A DNA stretch of 64,000 nucleotides, taken from positions 4,669 to 68,668 of the forward strand of contig NZ_FQXP01000006.1 in assembly GCF_900130005.1 (NCBI RefSeq). Reading direction: 5' to 3'. The position numbers and the translations under genes are program-made. Under the pieces are notes generated by a model that was given only the letters and a program-made list of their open reading frames with translations, was not told the DNA's origin and searched no databases. Shown here one piece after another: positions 18,234 to 27,792 of this stretch (the first letter of the stretch is position 1; every line of letters starts with the position of its first letter). Origin of the DNA: Clostridium collagenovorans DSM 3089. Its GTDB lineage: Bacteria > Bacillota > Clostridia > Clostridiales > Clostridiaceae.

Positions 18234-19073
18234 ATGGGTAAATTATACTTAGTACCTACCCCTATAGGGAATTTAAAGGATATAACATTAAGAGCATTGG
18301 AGGCTTTAAAAGAAGCTGATTTTATTGCAGCAGAAGATACTAGAGTTACACTAAAGCTGCTTAATCATTTTGGTATAAAAAAATCTTTAATAAGTTATCA
18401 TCAACATAATGAGCAGGGAAAGAGTGAAGATATAATAGGTATCTTAAAGGAAGGAAAAACAATTTCATTAGTAACAGATGCGGGAACACCAGGGATATCT
18501 GACCCAGGGAGTGTTATAGTTAAAAAGTGTATTGAGGAAAATATAGCTTTTGAAGTGTTACCTGGAGCAACAGCAATAACAACTGCCTTAGTATACTCAG
18601 GACTAGATACGACTAAATTTATATTTAGAGGATTTCTACCTAGGGAGAATAAAGAAAGAAGACCTGTAGTTGAGCAGCTTATAGATAGAACAGAAACAAT
18701 AATTTTCTATGAGTCACCACATAGATTGTTAAGTACCTTAGATTTCTTATTGGAAAGTTTCGGAGATAGGAACATTGCATTGTGTAGGGAACTTACTAAG
18801 TTACACGAGGAAATCATAAGATTGAAATTAAGTGATGCGATAGAGTATTATAAGGAAAATTCTCCAAGGGGAGAGTATGTATTAGTATTAGAAGGAAAGA
18901 CAAAAGAAGAGATAGAATTAGAAGAACAAGCTAAATGGATAAATATGTCTATTGAGGAGCATATAAAAAGTTATATAGATGAGGGAATAAAGAAAAAAGA
19001 TGCAGTGAAAATGGTCGCAAAAGAGAGAGGACTATCTAAAAGTGATGTATATAAGCATTCTATAGAGTTATAA
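18234..19073 (+). CDS. rsmI: 16S rRNA (cytidine1402-2'-O)-methyltransferase
   Basis: A 279-residue tetrapyrrole-methylase-fold enzyme with the canonical PTPIGNLKDITLRAL start, AAEDTRVTLKLLNHF, TDAGTPGISDPG and LPGATAITTAL motifs. These build the SAM-binding cleft. RsmI modifies C1402 in the decoding centre of 16S rRNA. AGAGAGGATGG precedes the ATG. It is the second gene of the yabB-rsmI pair. No clear terminator follows; the next gene begins 334 bp downstream. Confidence 0.95.
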   Translation: MGKLYLVPTPIGNLKDITLRALEALKEADFIAAEDTRVTLKLLNHFGIKKSLISYHQHNEQGKSEDIIGILKEGKTISLVTDAGTPGISDPGSVIVKKCIEENIAFEVLPGATAITTALVYSGLDTTKFIFRGFLPRENKERRPVVEQLIDRTETIIFYESPHRLLSTLDFLLESFGDRNIALCRELTKLHEEIIRLKLSDAIEYYKENSPRGEYVLVLEGKTKEEIELEEQAKWINMSIEEHIKSYIDEGIKKKDAVKMVAKERGLSKSDVYKHSIEL

Positions 19074-19407
19074 AGACTATATTAGAGGGTTTGAGTGAGG
19101 ATATTATCAAAAAGTTTACAAATAAATTAAAAAAAAAGTTAATAAATATCTTAAAAATTTCTTAAATTCAATGTATTATAGTATACAGGGGCTATTGTAT
19201 AAAGAAGCAGAAGAATAAATATATAAAAGAAACAATAGCAATAATTATTTTTTTAGAATCCTTAAAGTATTTACAGAAAAATGGTCATATGTCAAAAAAG
19301 ATAGCAAAAAGGCTATTTTTATGGTATAATACGAGAGTGATTTTTATTTTTTAGGTAAGGATTATTTAAACTTTAAAGCTATAAAACTAAATGGGAGGGA
19401 TTTTAGG
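19074..19407. other. noncoding leader region of the NlpC/P60 gene
   Basis: The region contains an AT-rich stretch with runs of A, a small hairpin (ATAGC...GCTAT, about 19301-19316) and a TATAAT -10-like box at 19325-19330, so the hydrolase probably has its own promoter. No convincing -35 box at 17-bp spacing was seen. Confidence 0.4.
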
Positions 19408-20529
19408 GTGAAAAAGAAGATAGTAGCGGTACTTTTAGCAGCTGGATTTATATCGAACATGGTCGGGACAACTGCCTTTGCTACACCTACTAGAAGTGAG
19501 GCGCAAAACAGCATTCAATTAAAGGAAAAAGAAAGAGACGAGATAATTAAGCAAATTACTGAGGCGGAAGCTGAGTTATATAAAGATAATGCTAAGATTG
19601 AGAAGCTTATGGAAGAGGTAGATAAGTACAACAATCAAATATCAGAATCAGAAAAAAATATAGAGCAAACAACAACTGATTTAAATCAAGCAGAAGAAGA
19701 TATCAAAGGCCAAAAGGATACTTTCGGCAAAAGAATGAGAGCTCTTTATGTTAATGGTGTTGATAGTTATTTAGAAATATTATTAAGTTCAGAAGGAATA
19801 TATGACTTTATTACAAAGGCTGAAAACTTAAGAACAATTGCTAGACATGATAAAAAAATCATGAATGAATTAGAAGATAAGCAAACTTTAATAGCAGAGA
19901 AAAAAGAGACTTTAGAAAATGAAAAGCAAGCTTTGCTTTCTGCAAAATCTGAAAAAGAGGGTAGTTTAAGTGAATTAAATGCATCAAAAGAAGAGCATAG
20001 TAACAAACTATCAGCTTTAAAGAGCGAAAAAGATAAGTATGGTAGTGAAATATCAGAGTTAAGAGATATCGTAACTAGAGATGAAGTTGCAACAGCTCCA
20101 ACAAGACCTAATAGAGGTGACGGAGAGAACCCAGCTAGACCATCTAATCCAGTTATAAATCCAAGTGGAGTTAGTGGACAAGATATAGTTAACTATGCAA
20201 TGAATTTCTTAGGAGCTCCATATGTTTGGGGAGCAACAGGTCCTTCAACTTTCGACTGTTCAGGATTGACTTCGTATGTTTATGGTAAGTTTGGTATGAA
20301 CATAGGTAGGACAACATATAATCAAATAAATTCTGGTAGAGCAGTATCTAGAGGTGAATTACAACCTGGAGACTTAGTTCTATTTGGAACTTATGCTGAT
20401 CCATATCATGTAGGTATATACGTTGGTGGAAATCAATATGTACATGCTCCTACTACTGGTGACGTTGTTAAAGTTTCTTCATTCAGAGCTGGGGATAACT
20501 TCCTAGTTGGTAGAAGAATAATAAACTAA
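19408..20529 (+). CDS. secreted NlpC/P60 peptidoglycan endopeptidase with coiled-coil N domain
   Basis: This 373-residue protein has a signal peptide (hydrophobic about 5-24, cleavage near TAFATP) and a long coiled-coil domain (about 30-225, heptad-like KEKE/EEAE) of the PcsB/CwlO type. A short Pro/Arg-rich linker leads to an NlpC/P60 domain. The catalytic residues are Cys284 in FDCSGLTS, His334 in PYHVGIY and a third polar residue at His346. Such enzymes cut gamma-D-glutamyl-diaminopimelate bonds during growth or daughter-cell separation, and the coiled coil usually restrains activity. The start is GTG at 19408 with GGGAGGGA upstream. A terminator follows at once. Confidence 0.92.
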   Translation: MKKKIVAVLLAAGFISNMVGTTAFATPTRSEAQNSIQLKEKERDEIIKQITEAEAELYKDNAKIEKLMEEVDKYNNQISESEKNIEQTTTDLNQAEEDIKGQKDTFGKRMRALYVNGVDSYLEILLSSEGIYDFITKAENLRTIARHDKKIMNELEDKQTLIAEKKETLENEKQALLSAKSEKEGSLSELNASKEEHSNKLSALKSEKDKYGSEISELRDIVTRDEVATAPTRPNRGDGENPARPSNPVINPSGVSGQDIVNYAMNFLGAPYVWGATGPSTFDCSGLTSYVYGKFGMNIGRTTYNQINSGRAVSRGELQPGDLVLFGTYADPYHVGIYVGGNQYVHAPTTGDVVKVSSFRAGDNFLVGRRIIN

Positions 20530-20550
20530 TTTAAATTGATGAATCTTACT

Positions 20551-20586
20551 ACTCCTTGTTTTTATGACAAGGAGTTTTATTTATTT
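20551..20586 (+). terminator. terminator of the NlpC/P60 gene
   Basis: ACTCCTTG pairs with CAAGGAGT, followed by TTTATTTATTTT. Confidence 0.85.
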
Positions 20587-21070
20587 TAAGCTTAATAGAT
20601 AAGTTTAAGGCACAACTTTCAAATATATAAATCTGTAGCTTATTTTATTAAATAAAGCTTTAAATACTATGACTATTGTGTAATTTGAAAGTGTATAAGT
20701 TCTAATTAATATTATATATTTGTAGTAATAATTATATTTATATTTATTCTATAATGAGTATTACCTATAAATATAATTAAGATTATCTATTAGAATATAT
20801 ATTAAAACTAAAATATAAAGTTATTTATAACTATATATTAAGTTATAAATAACAAAAAGTATAATAACAAAAAAGATACAAAAGTTTATAAGAAGTATAT
20901 AAGAGCTTTATAGTATAGAAAAGAACTATGTGTATAAAAAGTAAAGATTAGTGTCATACTTTAAAATAATATATAAAAATAAAGGACGTAAAAGAGAAAA
21001 GACGTAAATATAAATATTTATATAATATAAGAGATAAAAAAAGAGAAAAAAGATAATAAGTATAAAAAAG
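20587..21070. other. noncoding gap between NlpC/P60 gene and abrB
   Basis: The gap holds copy C of the dispersed element. The rest is purine-rich AT sequence (runs of AAAAGA) with no gene or ribosome binding site. Confidence 0.55.
20693..20802 (+). repeat. dispersed ~100-bp element, copy C
   Basis: Left end TATAAGTTCTAATTAATATT, core TATTTATTCTATAATGAG, right end CTATTAGAATATATATT. It lies about 165 bp after the NlpC/P60 stop. Confidence 0.7.
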
Positions 21071-21113
21071 AAAAGAGTGTATTAGAAAAAATCTGATACA
21101 CTCTTTTTATTAA
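21071..21113. terminator. bidirectional terminator, ends abrB
   Basis: AAAAGAGTGTAT pairs with ATACACTCTTTT. Read on the minus strand a T-rich tail (TTTTCTTTTTT) follows, placing it 65 bp after the abrB stop. Confidence 0.8.
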
Positions 21114-21177
21114 ATTATGTTTAGTTTTAGTTTTAATTATATGTTAAATACATTTTGGAATTAAATCTAATGATGTA

Positions 21178-21417
21178 TTATTTTTTTAATTCTTCTAAAC
21201 AGTTTTTACAGATATTTTTACCTTTGTAGTTGATAACGTCTCTAGCATCTCCACAGAAGATACAAGCTGGTTCATATTTCTTTAGAATTATTTGCTCACC
21301 GTCAACATAGATTTCTAAAGCATCTTTTTCAGCTATGTCTAATGTTCTTCTTAATTCGATTGGGATAACTATTCTTCCTAATTCGTCTACTCTTCTAACT
21401 ACGCCTGTTGATTTCAT
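21178..21417 (-). CDS. abrB: AbrB/SpoVT-type transition-state regulator
   Basis: This 79-residue DNA-binding protein has an N-terminal swapped-hairpin AbrB domain: KSTGVVRRVDELGRIVIPIELR, with the VDELGR and VIPIELR signatures. A C-terminal zinc-ribbon-like part has two Cys pairs (CIFC and CKNC). In Firmicutes, AbrB represses stationary-phase and sporulation genes and is itself repressed by Spo0A. The position after the yabB-rsmI pair follows Bacillus. The start has an AAGGAGG-type site. The four-Cys C terminus is common in clostridial members, whereas B. subtilis AbrB lacks it. Confidence 0.92.
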   Translation of the reverse strand: MKSTGVVRRVDELGRIVIPIELRRTLDIAEKDALEIYVDGEQIILKKYEPACIFCGDARDVINYKGKNICKNCLEELKK

Positions 21418-22113
21418 AATAAAATCCTCCTTAAAATTAAGTATAAATATTGATTAGTAAAATATTTCAAACAAATAAAATTGCAATCTTCGACAATTCA
21501 TAAATAAATCATAGCAAATATGACATAAAAAGTAAAGCTTAAATTTATAAATTTTCAAATTTGTTACAAATATAAATAGAAAATCTATCTAAAATTAATA
21601 TACTACCAAATAATACAAAAGTCAATAAGTTTTTACAAAAAATATACATAAATTTACTTTTAGCTGTAAGCTAGATATTTCAATGATTTACGGAGTTTTT
21701 ATTTGCTAAATCCTTTGAAATCAATAGATATCATTGAAAAATATAATACAAATAAGTTTAGTAAGTAATTGGAACAAAAAAAGAAAGTGTCGAAAAAAAT
21801 GAGGTAATCTGTAGAAAAACATCAATAATACAGAAAAATAAAGAAAGAAGGCAATGATATTTTGGAAAAATAAAACTATTTAAAACCGAGAGTCTAGATA
21901 AAGTAAAGTGAATTTTATTTTTAAAGATTAAAACACTATATATGTGGAAATAATATGAAATATTATATGAAATAAATATTTATAGATATTTGCATAATTT
22001 AATACTCTTTTCAGAAAGCGTTTACTCCTATATAATGAATATAGTAATTGAATTATAAATAACTATAAAAAAATATATATTATTTATAAAATAAAAATTG
22101 GAGGTATTGAAGG
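21418..22113. other. divergent regulatory region abrB / fsa
   Basis: About 700 AT-rich bases hold the abrB promoter region on the minus side and the catabolite-controlled promoter of fsa on the plus side. No gene was found. TTCGAC or GTCGAA-like Spo0A-box motifs appear only as partial matches (TGTCGAAAAAA at about 21788), which is suggestive only. Confidence 0.4.
22011..22036 (+). promoter_or_regulatory. fsa promoter with overlapping cre (CcpA) site
   Basis: CAGAAAGCGTTTACT (22012-22026) matches 13 of 15 positions of the catabolite-response-element consensus. It sits between a TTTTCA -35-like box (22008) and a TATAAT -10 box (22031-22036), spacing 17 bp. CcpA bound there should block RNA polymerase, giving glucose repression of the transaldolase gene. 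The site is seen in the sequence; its control by CcpA is inferred. Confidence 0.6.
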
Positions 22114-22758
22114 ATGAAAATATTTATTGATACTGCAAATGTTGAAGAGATTAGAAAGGCTGCTGCATATGGGATTTTAGATGGGGTTACAACAAATCCA
22201 TCTTTAATTGCTAAGGAAGGTAGAGATTTAAAAGAAGTTATTGAAGAAATATGTTCAATTGTTGATGGTCCTATTAGTGCTGAGGTTATGAGTTTAGAAT
22301 CAGAAGGCATGATTTCAGAGGGAAGAGAGTTATCTAAGTTACATAAGAACATTACAGTTAAAATCCCAATGTGTGAAGAAGGATTAAAGGCTGTCAATGT
22401 TTTAAGTAAAGAAGGAATAAAAACAAATGTAACATTAATATTTTCTGCTCAACAAGCTTTATTAGCTGCTAAAGCAGGTGCTACATTTGTTAGCCCATTT
22501 GTTGGAAGATTAGATGATATCGGTAATGGTGGAATGCAAATAATAGAAGATATAGCTGATGTATTTAGTATTTATGGAATAGAAACTGAAATAATAGCAG
22601 CAAGTATAAGAACACCAATGCATACATTAGAATGTGCTAAGGTTGGAGCTGATATTGCAACTATACCATATAAAGTTATAGCTCAAATGATTAAGCATCC
22701 ATTAACTGATATGGGTATAGCTAAATTTATAGAGGACTATAATAAGTCACAAAAATAA
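22114..22758 (+). CDS. fsa: transaldolase-like protein / fructose-6-phosphate aldolase family
   Basis: A 214-residue short transaldolase (TalC/FSA subfamily) with the start [30 protein letters not shown], the Schiff-base Lys83 in ITVKIPM, and [27 protein letters not shown] motifs. The short form (about 215 residues) either moves dihydroxyacetone units between sugar phosphates or cleaves fructose-6-phosphate; which applies cannot be read here. TTGGAGG precedes the ATG. It has its own promoter carrying a likely CcpA site, which suits a carbohydrate-pathway gene. Confidence 0.9.
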   Translation: MKIFIDTANVEEIRKAAAYGILDGVTTNPSLIAKEGRDLKEVIEEICSIVDGPISAEVMSLESEGMISEGRELSKLHKNITVKIPMCEEGLKAVNVLSKEGIKTNVTLIFSAQQALLAAKAGATFVSPFVGRLDDIGNGGMQIIEDIADVFSIYGIETEIIAASIRTPMHTLECAKVGADIATIPYKVIAQMIKHPLTDMGIAKFIEDYNKSQK

Positions 22759-22828
22759 TTTGAAATTATTCCACAATTGCAAGTTATTAAAGTAATTGAA
22801 AAATAATTATAAACAACTACTTAACACA

Positions 22829-22995
22829 TTATCCACATACTATTTGTGGATAATGTGGATAAGAATAAAAAGATAATTTTAAATAATTTGTATTAATATG
22901 AGGAAATAAAGCAAATTAGATATTTTTGGATTGTCCATAATTAAATAGTAGTTATCCACATATATTGTGCATAACTGTTATTTAATTGTGGATAA
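22829..22995. promoter_or_regulatory. DnaA-box cluster
   Basis: Five perfect DnaA boxes (TTATCCACA or its complement) lie at 22829-22837, 22845-22853, 22854-22862, 22952-22960 and 22987-22995, with one-mismatch boxes at 22932-22940 (TGTCCATAA) and 22966-22974 (TGTGCATAA). Two perfect boxes directly abut. The surroundings are extremely AT-rich. No dnaA or dnaN gene is in the window. The cluster could titrate DnaA, modulate initiation or regulate neighbours. Confidence 0.85.
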
Positions 22996-23215
22996 TTATT
23001 AATATATTAATAATTTGATATAAAAAGAAGTAAAAGTTGCAAATTATTTAGTTGAAAAGCAGATTAAATAAGTGAATAATTTGTAAAAAAATAGAAAGTT
23101 TTAAGGTCTAGAAGGTAAAGACCTTGTAATGAGTTTATATTTACCGTATAATATAGATAATAGATAATAAAGGTTAGAATAGTTACTACCATTAACTTGG
23201 TATATATGTTAAATT
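22996..23215. other. noncoding spacer after the DnaA-box cluster
   Basis: AT-rich, with one small hairpin AAGGTC...GACCTT (about 23102-23124) lacking a T-run. Nothing else is visible. Confidence 0.4.
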
Positions 23216-23784
23216 TAAAATCAAAAAATATCTAAAGCAAGTTTTTATCAAGATACTGACAGGATTAAGTTCAGTTACACTCATGTTCAGTTGCAAGGTT
23301 TATTGGATAGCCGAATAAAGAAGATGCAAAAATTAAATTGTATTATGTTATGTGAGAAGGGTAGAATATTATAGGATTAAATAAGTTAATCATATAATAG
23401 CTATTGATGGTTTAAGATTGAAGATGATGTTCAAAGAAAAAATGAAGAGATCTTGTTATTACCATCAAATATAGGGATTGGGACAGGGACTAAAAGTTTA
23501 GTAATTTGTAGTGATAACAATATTTATAAAATATAAATAAAACTAAATTAAAAAGAAAAGTCGTAGATTACAGAGTCAGGTTTAAAAAAATATGAATTAA
23601 ATAAAGAAAGGAGGAGTTACAAGAAAACTAGTAATATTAAAAAGTTAAAAACTATTATTAAAGGTAAGTCATAGACTGGTGTTAGTCGGAGATTTACGCC
23701 TTTTGAGTGTAAGGAGCTTGTAGGTAGAGTTAGAGATAATTCTAAGGCATACATTATAGAAGGAATACAAGTTAAGAGTTTATA
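23216..23784 (+). pseudogene. decayed coding region, origin unknown
   Basis: Stretches with protein-like composition appear in shifting plus-strand frames with stops between them. They include a segment near 23240-23360 containing HVQLQGLLDSRIKKMQK, one at 23417-23536 containing RKNEEILLLPSNIGIGTG, and one at about 23600-23784 containing SRRFTPFECKELVGRVRD with an internal TAG at 23672. Together they look like one or two broken genes, but I recognise no family. A structured RNA cannot be excluded. Confidence 0.3.
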
Positions 23785-23817
23785 ACTTTATATAAGTTTT
23801 CAGTAACGGTGATAAAA

Positions 23818-24465
23818 ATGAAAAATGATTATTTCTCTATTGAAAATATAAATGAATTAGCTAAAGAAATGACAATAAATAATATAATACCATATGAAGA
23901 ATTACCGCAATATGATTTGTTTCTATCACAAGTTATAGATTATTTAAATGACCATTTTGAAAATGAGAAGTATACAAATAATATAGTTCAAAATTACATA
24001 AAGAGTCAGGTAATATCTAAACCAGAGGATGGAAAGAAGAGGGGATATACAAAGATTCATTTAGCACAACTTGCTTTATTAAGTTATATGAGACCTATAT
24101 TAACTACAGAAGAGATAAAAAAGGTATTTACTTTAGCATTTAATGAAATCAATGATAGAACAGATGATGTAATTTCATGGGAGAAGGCTTATGCAACTTT
24201 TTGTGATATACAAACAGAGTGTTCTAATGATTTTTTAAAAAATGCATATTTTGATGAAGAGAAAATTCAGAACATTATAAAAGAGTGTAGTTTAGAGGAA
24301 AAAGACGAAGAACGAATAAAGGTATTCTTAATTGTTATGACCTTAATTGCACAAGCAAGTGTTATTAAAAAACTTGCACAAACTATTGTTGAATCATATG
24401 AAAAATATGATAAACACAATAGTATGACTGAAGATCCTAAATCAGAAGATAGTGCAGATGAATAG
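23818..24465 (+). CDS. DUF1836 domain-containing protein
   Basis: A ~215-residue acidic, helical protein with the DUF1836 layout: an N-terminal NINELAKEMT segment, YLNDHF, then a helix-turn-helix-like YTKIHLAQLALLSYMRPI region and a C-terminal acidic tail (EDPKSEDSADE). The family is widespread in Firmicutes and annotated as uncharacterised; the middle part resembles MerR-type DNA-binding helices, which is inference. The start is uncertain because no good ribosome binding site is visible; ATG 23818 is preferred over GTG 23809. It is preceded by a decayed region and followed by a terminator, so it is a single gene. Confidence 0.75.
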   Translation: MKNDYFSIENINELAKEMTINNIIPYEELPQYDLFLSQVIDYLNDHFENEKYTNNIVQNYIKSQVISKPEDGKKRGYTKIHLAQLALLSYMRPILTTEEIKKVFTLAFNEINDRTDDVISWEKAYATFCDIQTECSNDFLKNAYFDEEKIQNIIKECSLEEKDEERIKVFLIVMTLIAQASVIKKLAQTIVESYEKYDKHNSMTEDPKSEDSADE

Positions 24466-24576
24466 AAAATTTCATTATTAGAAATATAGAATATTAAATA
24501 GAACTTATATATTGAAATATATAGTAGATAGTAAAATGTATTAATAAAAATAGAGCTGTTTAAAAGAGATTAATAG

Positions 24577-24608
24577 AAACTGAAATTCATATGAATTTCA
24601 GTTTTTTT
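24577..24608 (+). terminator. terminator downstream of the DUF1836 gene
   Basis: AAACTGAAATTCAT pairs with ATGAATTTCAGTTT, followed by TTTTTCAT. It lies about 110 bp after the stop. Confidence 0.85.
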
Positions 24609-25292
24609 CATATTTATTAATTTATGCAAAAAATAATGTATTAAATCATATGTAAAAAAATGGTGTTTAAGTGTGCAACATTTTAAATTTGAGAATAAAA
24701 ATATCTTTATTTATAAGTATATAGAGAAAAAATAACTAAAAAAAATAAGATAAATTGTTTTTATATGTGAAAATAAACTATAAAAAGTTACTTTAGGGAG
24801 TTGAAAGGTAAGTATAAATTTTTAAGAGCTTATCTAATATTGAATCTAATAAAATGAAAATCAAATCTATCAATATCCAATAAAATGTAAAAATGTATTA
24901 TGTTTAATAAAATGGTTTAAAAGTTTATTCTTCGGGCTTTATGGAAAGAATCAAGAAAAAGTTTTCTGTAAGAAATGTAGGAAAATTATAGAGAAAAAAG
25001 CTGCAAAACAAAAAATATTTTATTCATGTATTTTTATAAATATACTTTTTAATCATATTTTTCATTGAGAGTTTTCATGTAGAAAAATAGAATTACATAG
25101 TAAAAAAGCTCATACAATGTCTTAAAAAGTAGAAAAATGTAACTATGCTTTAGATATTTGTGAAAAAAATAAAGGAATAAAATTTCACAATAGAAATATA
25201 TATGCAATTTGGATACTATGGATATTATTGACATAAAAAAGTATTATATATAGTATAAGCTTACATAGAAATTTATTGTGGAGGAGTAGTAG
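24609..25292. other. noncoding gap before arcC, with a possible zinc-finger remnant
   Basis: Mostly featureless AT-rich DNA. At about 24929-25000 one frame reads GLYGKNQEKVFCKKCRKI, which resembles the second half of a transposase-type zinc ribbon but has no start, partner Cys pair or downstream body. The last 40 bp carry TGGAGGAG before arcC. Confidence 0.35.
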
Positions 25293-26240
25293 ATGAAAAT
25301 AGTTTTGGCTCTTGGAGGAAATGCGTTACAATCTAACCCTAAAGATAAAAGTGCTGAGGCACAATTAAAAACATGTAAAGAAACAGCTAAATCAATCGTT
25401 GATTTACTGCAAGATGGTCATAGTATTTCAATAGTTCATGGAAATGGACCACAGGTTGGTCAGATTTTACAAAGCATAGAAACAGCTCACAAAGCTAACG
25501 AGGCAAACAACTTATTACCTTTTGATGTTTGTGGGGCTTTCTCACAAGGATATATAGGTTATCATTTACAAAATGCAATTAAAGAAGAACTTAGTCATAG
25601 GGGTATTGAAAAGAATGTTGGTACTGTTATAACTCAAGTAGTTGTAGATAAGGATGATAACGGATTTAAAAATCCAACTAAACCAATAGGATCTTTTTAT
25701 AGCAAAGAAGAGTCAGAAAATCTTACTAAGAATGAAGGCTATATCATGAAGGAAGATGCAGGTAGAGGATATAGAAGAGTAGTTGCATCACCTAAGCCAG
25801 TAGATATAGTTGAAAAGGATTTAATAAAGAAGTTAGTTGAAGATGATTATATTGTTATCTCATGTGGTGGCGGTGGAATACCTGTTGTTGATGAGAATGG
25901 AGATAAGATCGGTGTAGAAGCTGTAATAGACAAGGATTTTGCAGCAGAAAAGCTTGCAGAAGTTTTAGAGGCTGATGCATTATTAATTTTAACTGCAATA
26001 GATAGAGTTTGTATTAATTTTAATAAACCGGATCAAAAAGAATTAGATGTAATAAATCTTGAAGAGTTAAATAAATATATAGAGGAAGGTCATTTCATGC
26101 CAGGAAGTATGCTACCTAAGGTAGAGGCATGTAAGAAGTTTGTATTGAGTGGGGAAAATAAAATGTCCATTATAGCTTCTTTGGACAAGGCAAGGGAAGC
26201 CTTAAAGGGATGTAGTGGAACAAAAATTATTAAAGGTTAA
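25293..26240 (+). CDS. arcC: carbamate kinase
   Basis: A 315-residue amino-acid-kinase-fold enzyme with ALGGNALQ at the start, VHGNGPQVGQIL, the carbamate-kinase-specific DAGRGYRRVVASP segment, CGGGGIPVV, and AVIDKDFAAEKLAE with the catalytic Lys. It transfers phosphate from carbamoyl phosphate to ADP, the ATP-yielding step of arginine catabolism. GGAGGAG precedes the ATG. It is first in an arcC-arcA-argF order and is followed after 46 bp by arcA, which implies one transcript. Order differs from the more common arcABC; no arginine-ornithine antiporter lies alongside. Confidence 0.96.
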   Translation: MKIVLALGGNALQSNPKDKSAEAQLKTCKETAKSIVDLLQDGHSISIVHGNGPQVGQILQSIETAHKANEANNLLPFDVCGAFSQGYIGYHLQNAIKEELSHRGIEKNVGTVITQVVVDKDDNGFKNPTKPIGSFYSKEESENLTKNEGYIMKEDAGRGYRRVVASPKPVDIVEKDLIKKLVEDDYIVISCGGGGIPVVDENGDKIGVEAVIDKDFAAEKLAEVLEADALLILTAIDRVCINFNKPDQKELDVINLEELNKYIEEGHFMPGSMLPKVEACKKFVLSGENKMSIIASLDKAREALKGCSGTKIIKG

Positions 26241-26286
26241 CAAAGAAATTTTAACTTAAGCTTAATTAGGTTAGGGGGAGGTTGTT

Positions 26287-27498
26287 ATGGGGAATAAAGA
26301 GAGAATACATGTTTATTCTGAAATAGGCAAACTTAAGAAAGTTATGCTTCACAGACCAGGTAAGGAAATTGAAAATCTTGTGCCAGATTATTTGGAAAGA
26401 CTTTTATTTGATGATATACCTTACTTAGAAGTGGCAAGAAGAGAACATGATTATTTCGCAGAGGTTTTAAGAAGTAATGGTGCAGAGGTTTTATATTTAG
26501 AAAGCCTTGTTGCAACAGCAATTACTGAGGGGAATTTAAAAGAGGCATTTGTTGCAGAAATGATTTCCGAAGTAGATATTGAAAGTGAAGGTATTAAAAG
26601 AGAGCTAAGTAGATACTTGCTTGATATGCCAGATAAGGAAATGGTAGATAAGATTATGGCTGGGGTAAGAAAAAGTGAAATCGGTGTAAAGGAAGATTAC
26701 AATGATTATCCATTTATCATTGATCCAATGCCTAACTTATATTTTACAAGAGATCCTTTTGCATGTATTGGTAGTGGAGTTACTTTAAACTCAATGAAAA
26801 CTAAGACTAGAAGAAGGGAAACTATATTTGGAAAATATATATTCAGTCATCATCCAAGTTATAAGGATTCAGGTGTTGGCCTTTGGTACGACAGAACTGA
26901 ACCATATAGCATAGAAGGTGGAGATGAACTTGTATTATCCAAAGAAGTATTAGCTATAGGATTTAGCCAAAGAACAGATAAAGAAGCTATTTTAAAAGTA
27001 GCTGAAAATATCTTTAAACAAAATGTTGGATTTAAAACTGTACTAATATTTGAAATTCCTAAAACTAGAGCATTTATGCATTTAGACACTGTATTTACAA
27101 TGATAGATCATGATAAATTCACAGTTCATCCAGGTATAGAAGCTACTTTAAGAGTTACAGCTGTTAGCTATGACCTTGCTAAGGAAGAGTTGGTTTTAAA
27201 GGAGGAAATAGGAACTTTAGAGCAAATTCTTTCAAAATATCTAGATAGACATATAAGTTTAATTAGATGTGGTGGTGGAGATAAGATTATATCTCAAAGA
27301 GAACAATGGAACGATGGATCTAATACTTTGGCTATAGCACCAGGAAGAGTTATAACTTATGAAAGAAACTATGTTACTAATGAAATATTAGACAAGCATA
27401 ATGTTTCTGTAATAACTATTCCATCTAGTGAATTATCTAGAGGTCGTGGAGGCCCAAGATGTATGTCTATGCCTTTTATTAGAGAAGACTTGGATTAA
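26287..27498 (+). CDS. arcA: arginine deiminase
   Basis: This 403-residue guanidino-group hydrolase converts arginine to citrulline and ammonia. Motifs include [16 protein letters not shown] near the N terminus, [16 protein letters not shown], the HLDTVFTM catalytic-His segment, and the C-terminal [11 protein letters not shown], whose Cys392 is the nucleophile. Length is normal. TTAGGGGGAGG precedes the ATG. The citrulline goes to the ornithine carbamoyltransferase 295 bp downstream. Besides yielding ATP, the pathway protects against acid by releasing ammonia. Confidence 0.97.
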   Translation: MGNKERIHVYSEIGKLKKVMLHRPGKEIENLVPDYLERLLFDDIPYLEVARREHDYFAEVLRSNGAEVLYLESLVATAITEGNLKEAFVAEMISEVDIESEGIKRELSRYLLDMPDKEMVDKIMAGVRKSEIGVKEDYNDYPFIIDPMPNLYFTRDPFACIGSGVTLNSMKTKTRRRETIFGKYIFSHHPSYKDSGVGLWYDRTEPYSIEGGDELVLSKEVLAIGFSQRTDKEAILKVAENIFKQNVGFKTVLIFEIPKTRAFMHLDTVFTMIDHDKFTVHPGIEATLRVTAVSYDLAKEELVLKEEIGTLEQILSKYLDRHISLIRCGGGDKIISQREQWNDGSNTLAIAPGRVITYERNYVTNEILDKHNVSVITIPSSELSRGRGGPRCMSMPFIREDLD

Positions 27499-27632
27499 TA
27501 ATAGCCTACTGAATAATATAGCTTATTTAAGAATGAAAATTATTATAGATACTAATTTAAAAAATTATATGTGGTTAAATTTAACTTAGATAAATTATTT
27601 TAGTATCTATAATATTCAATTTAGAAGATTAG

Positions 27633-27738
27633 ATATATATTCTAATAAACAAGCTCCATTGTATTTAGGGGCAACATTCATTATAGAATAAATGCAACTA
27701 TTATTAGGAATGCAGAGTATTAATTAGAATTTATATAT
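27633..27738 (-). repeat. dispersed ~100-bp element, copy D (inverted)
   Basis: Read on the minus strand the ends and core match other copies: TATATATAAATTCTAATTAA at one end, GCATTTATTCTATAATGAATG in two halves as the core, and TTATTAGAATATATA at the other end. It lies in the arcA-argF gap, the only inverted copy seen. Confidence 0.65.
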
Positions 27739-27792
27739 AGATTATAAAAATGCTTATAAAAAATTTGATATATAACTAAGGGGGACTACTAA

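Noticed and set aside
24490..24535. Another possible dispersed-element copy (GAACTTATATATTGAAATATATAG)
   Set aside because: Only a partial end-like match in AT-rich DNA, without the conserved core.
25049..25234. 61-codon minus-strand frame rich in Phe and Tyr
   Set aside because: Composition reflects AT-rich DNA, with no start signal or family.
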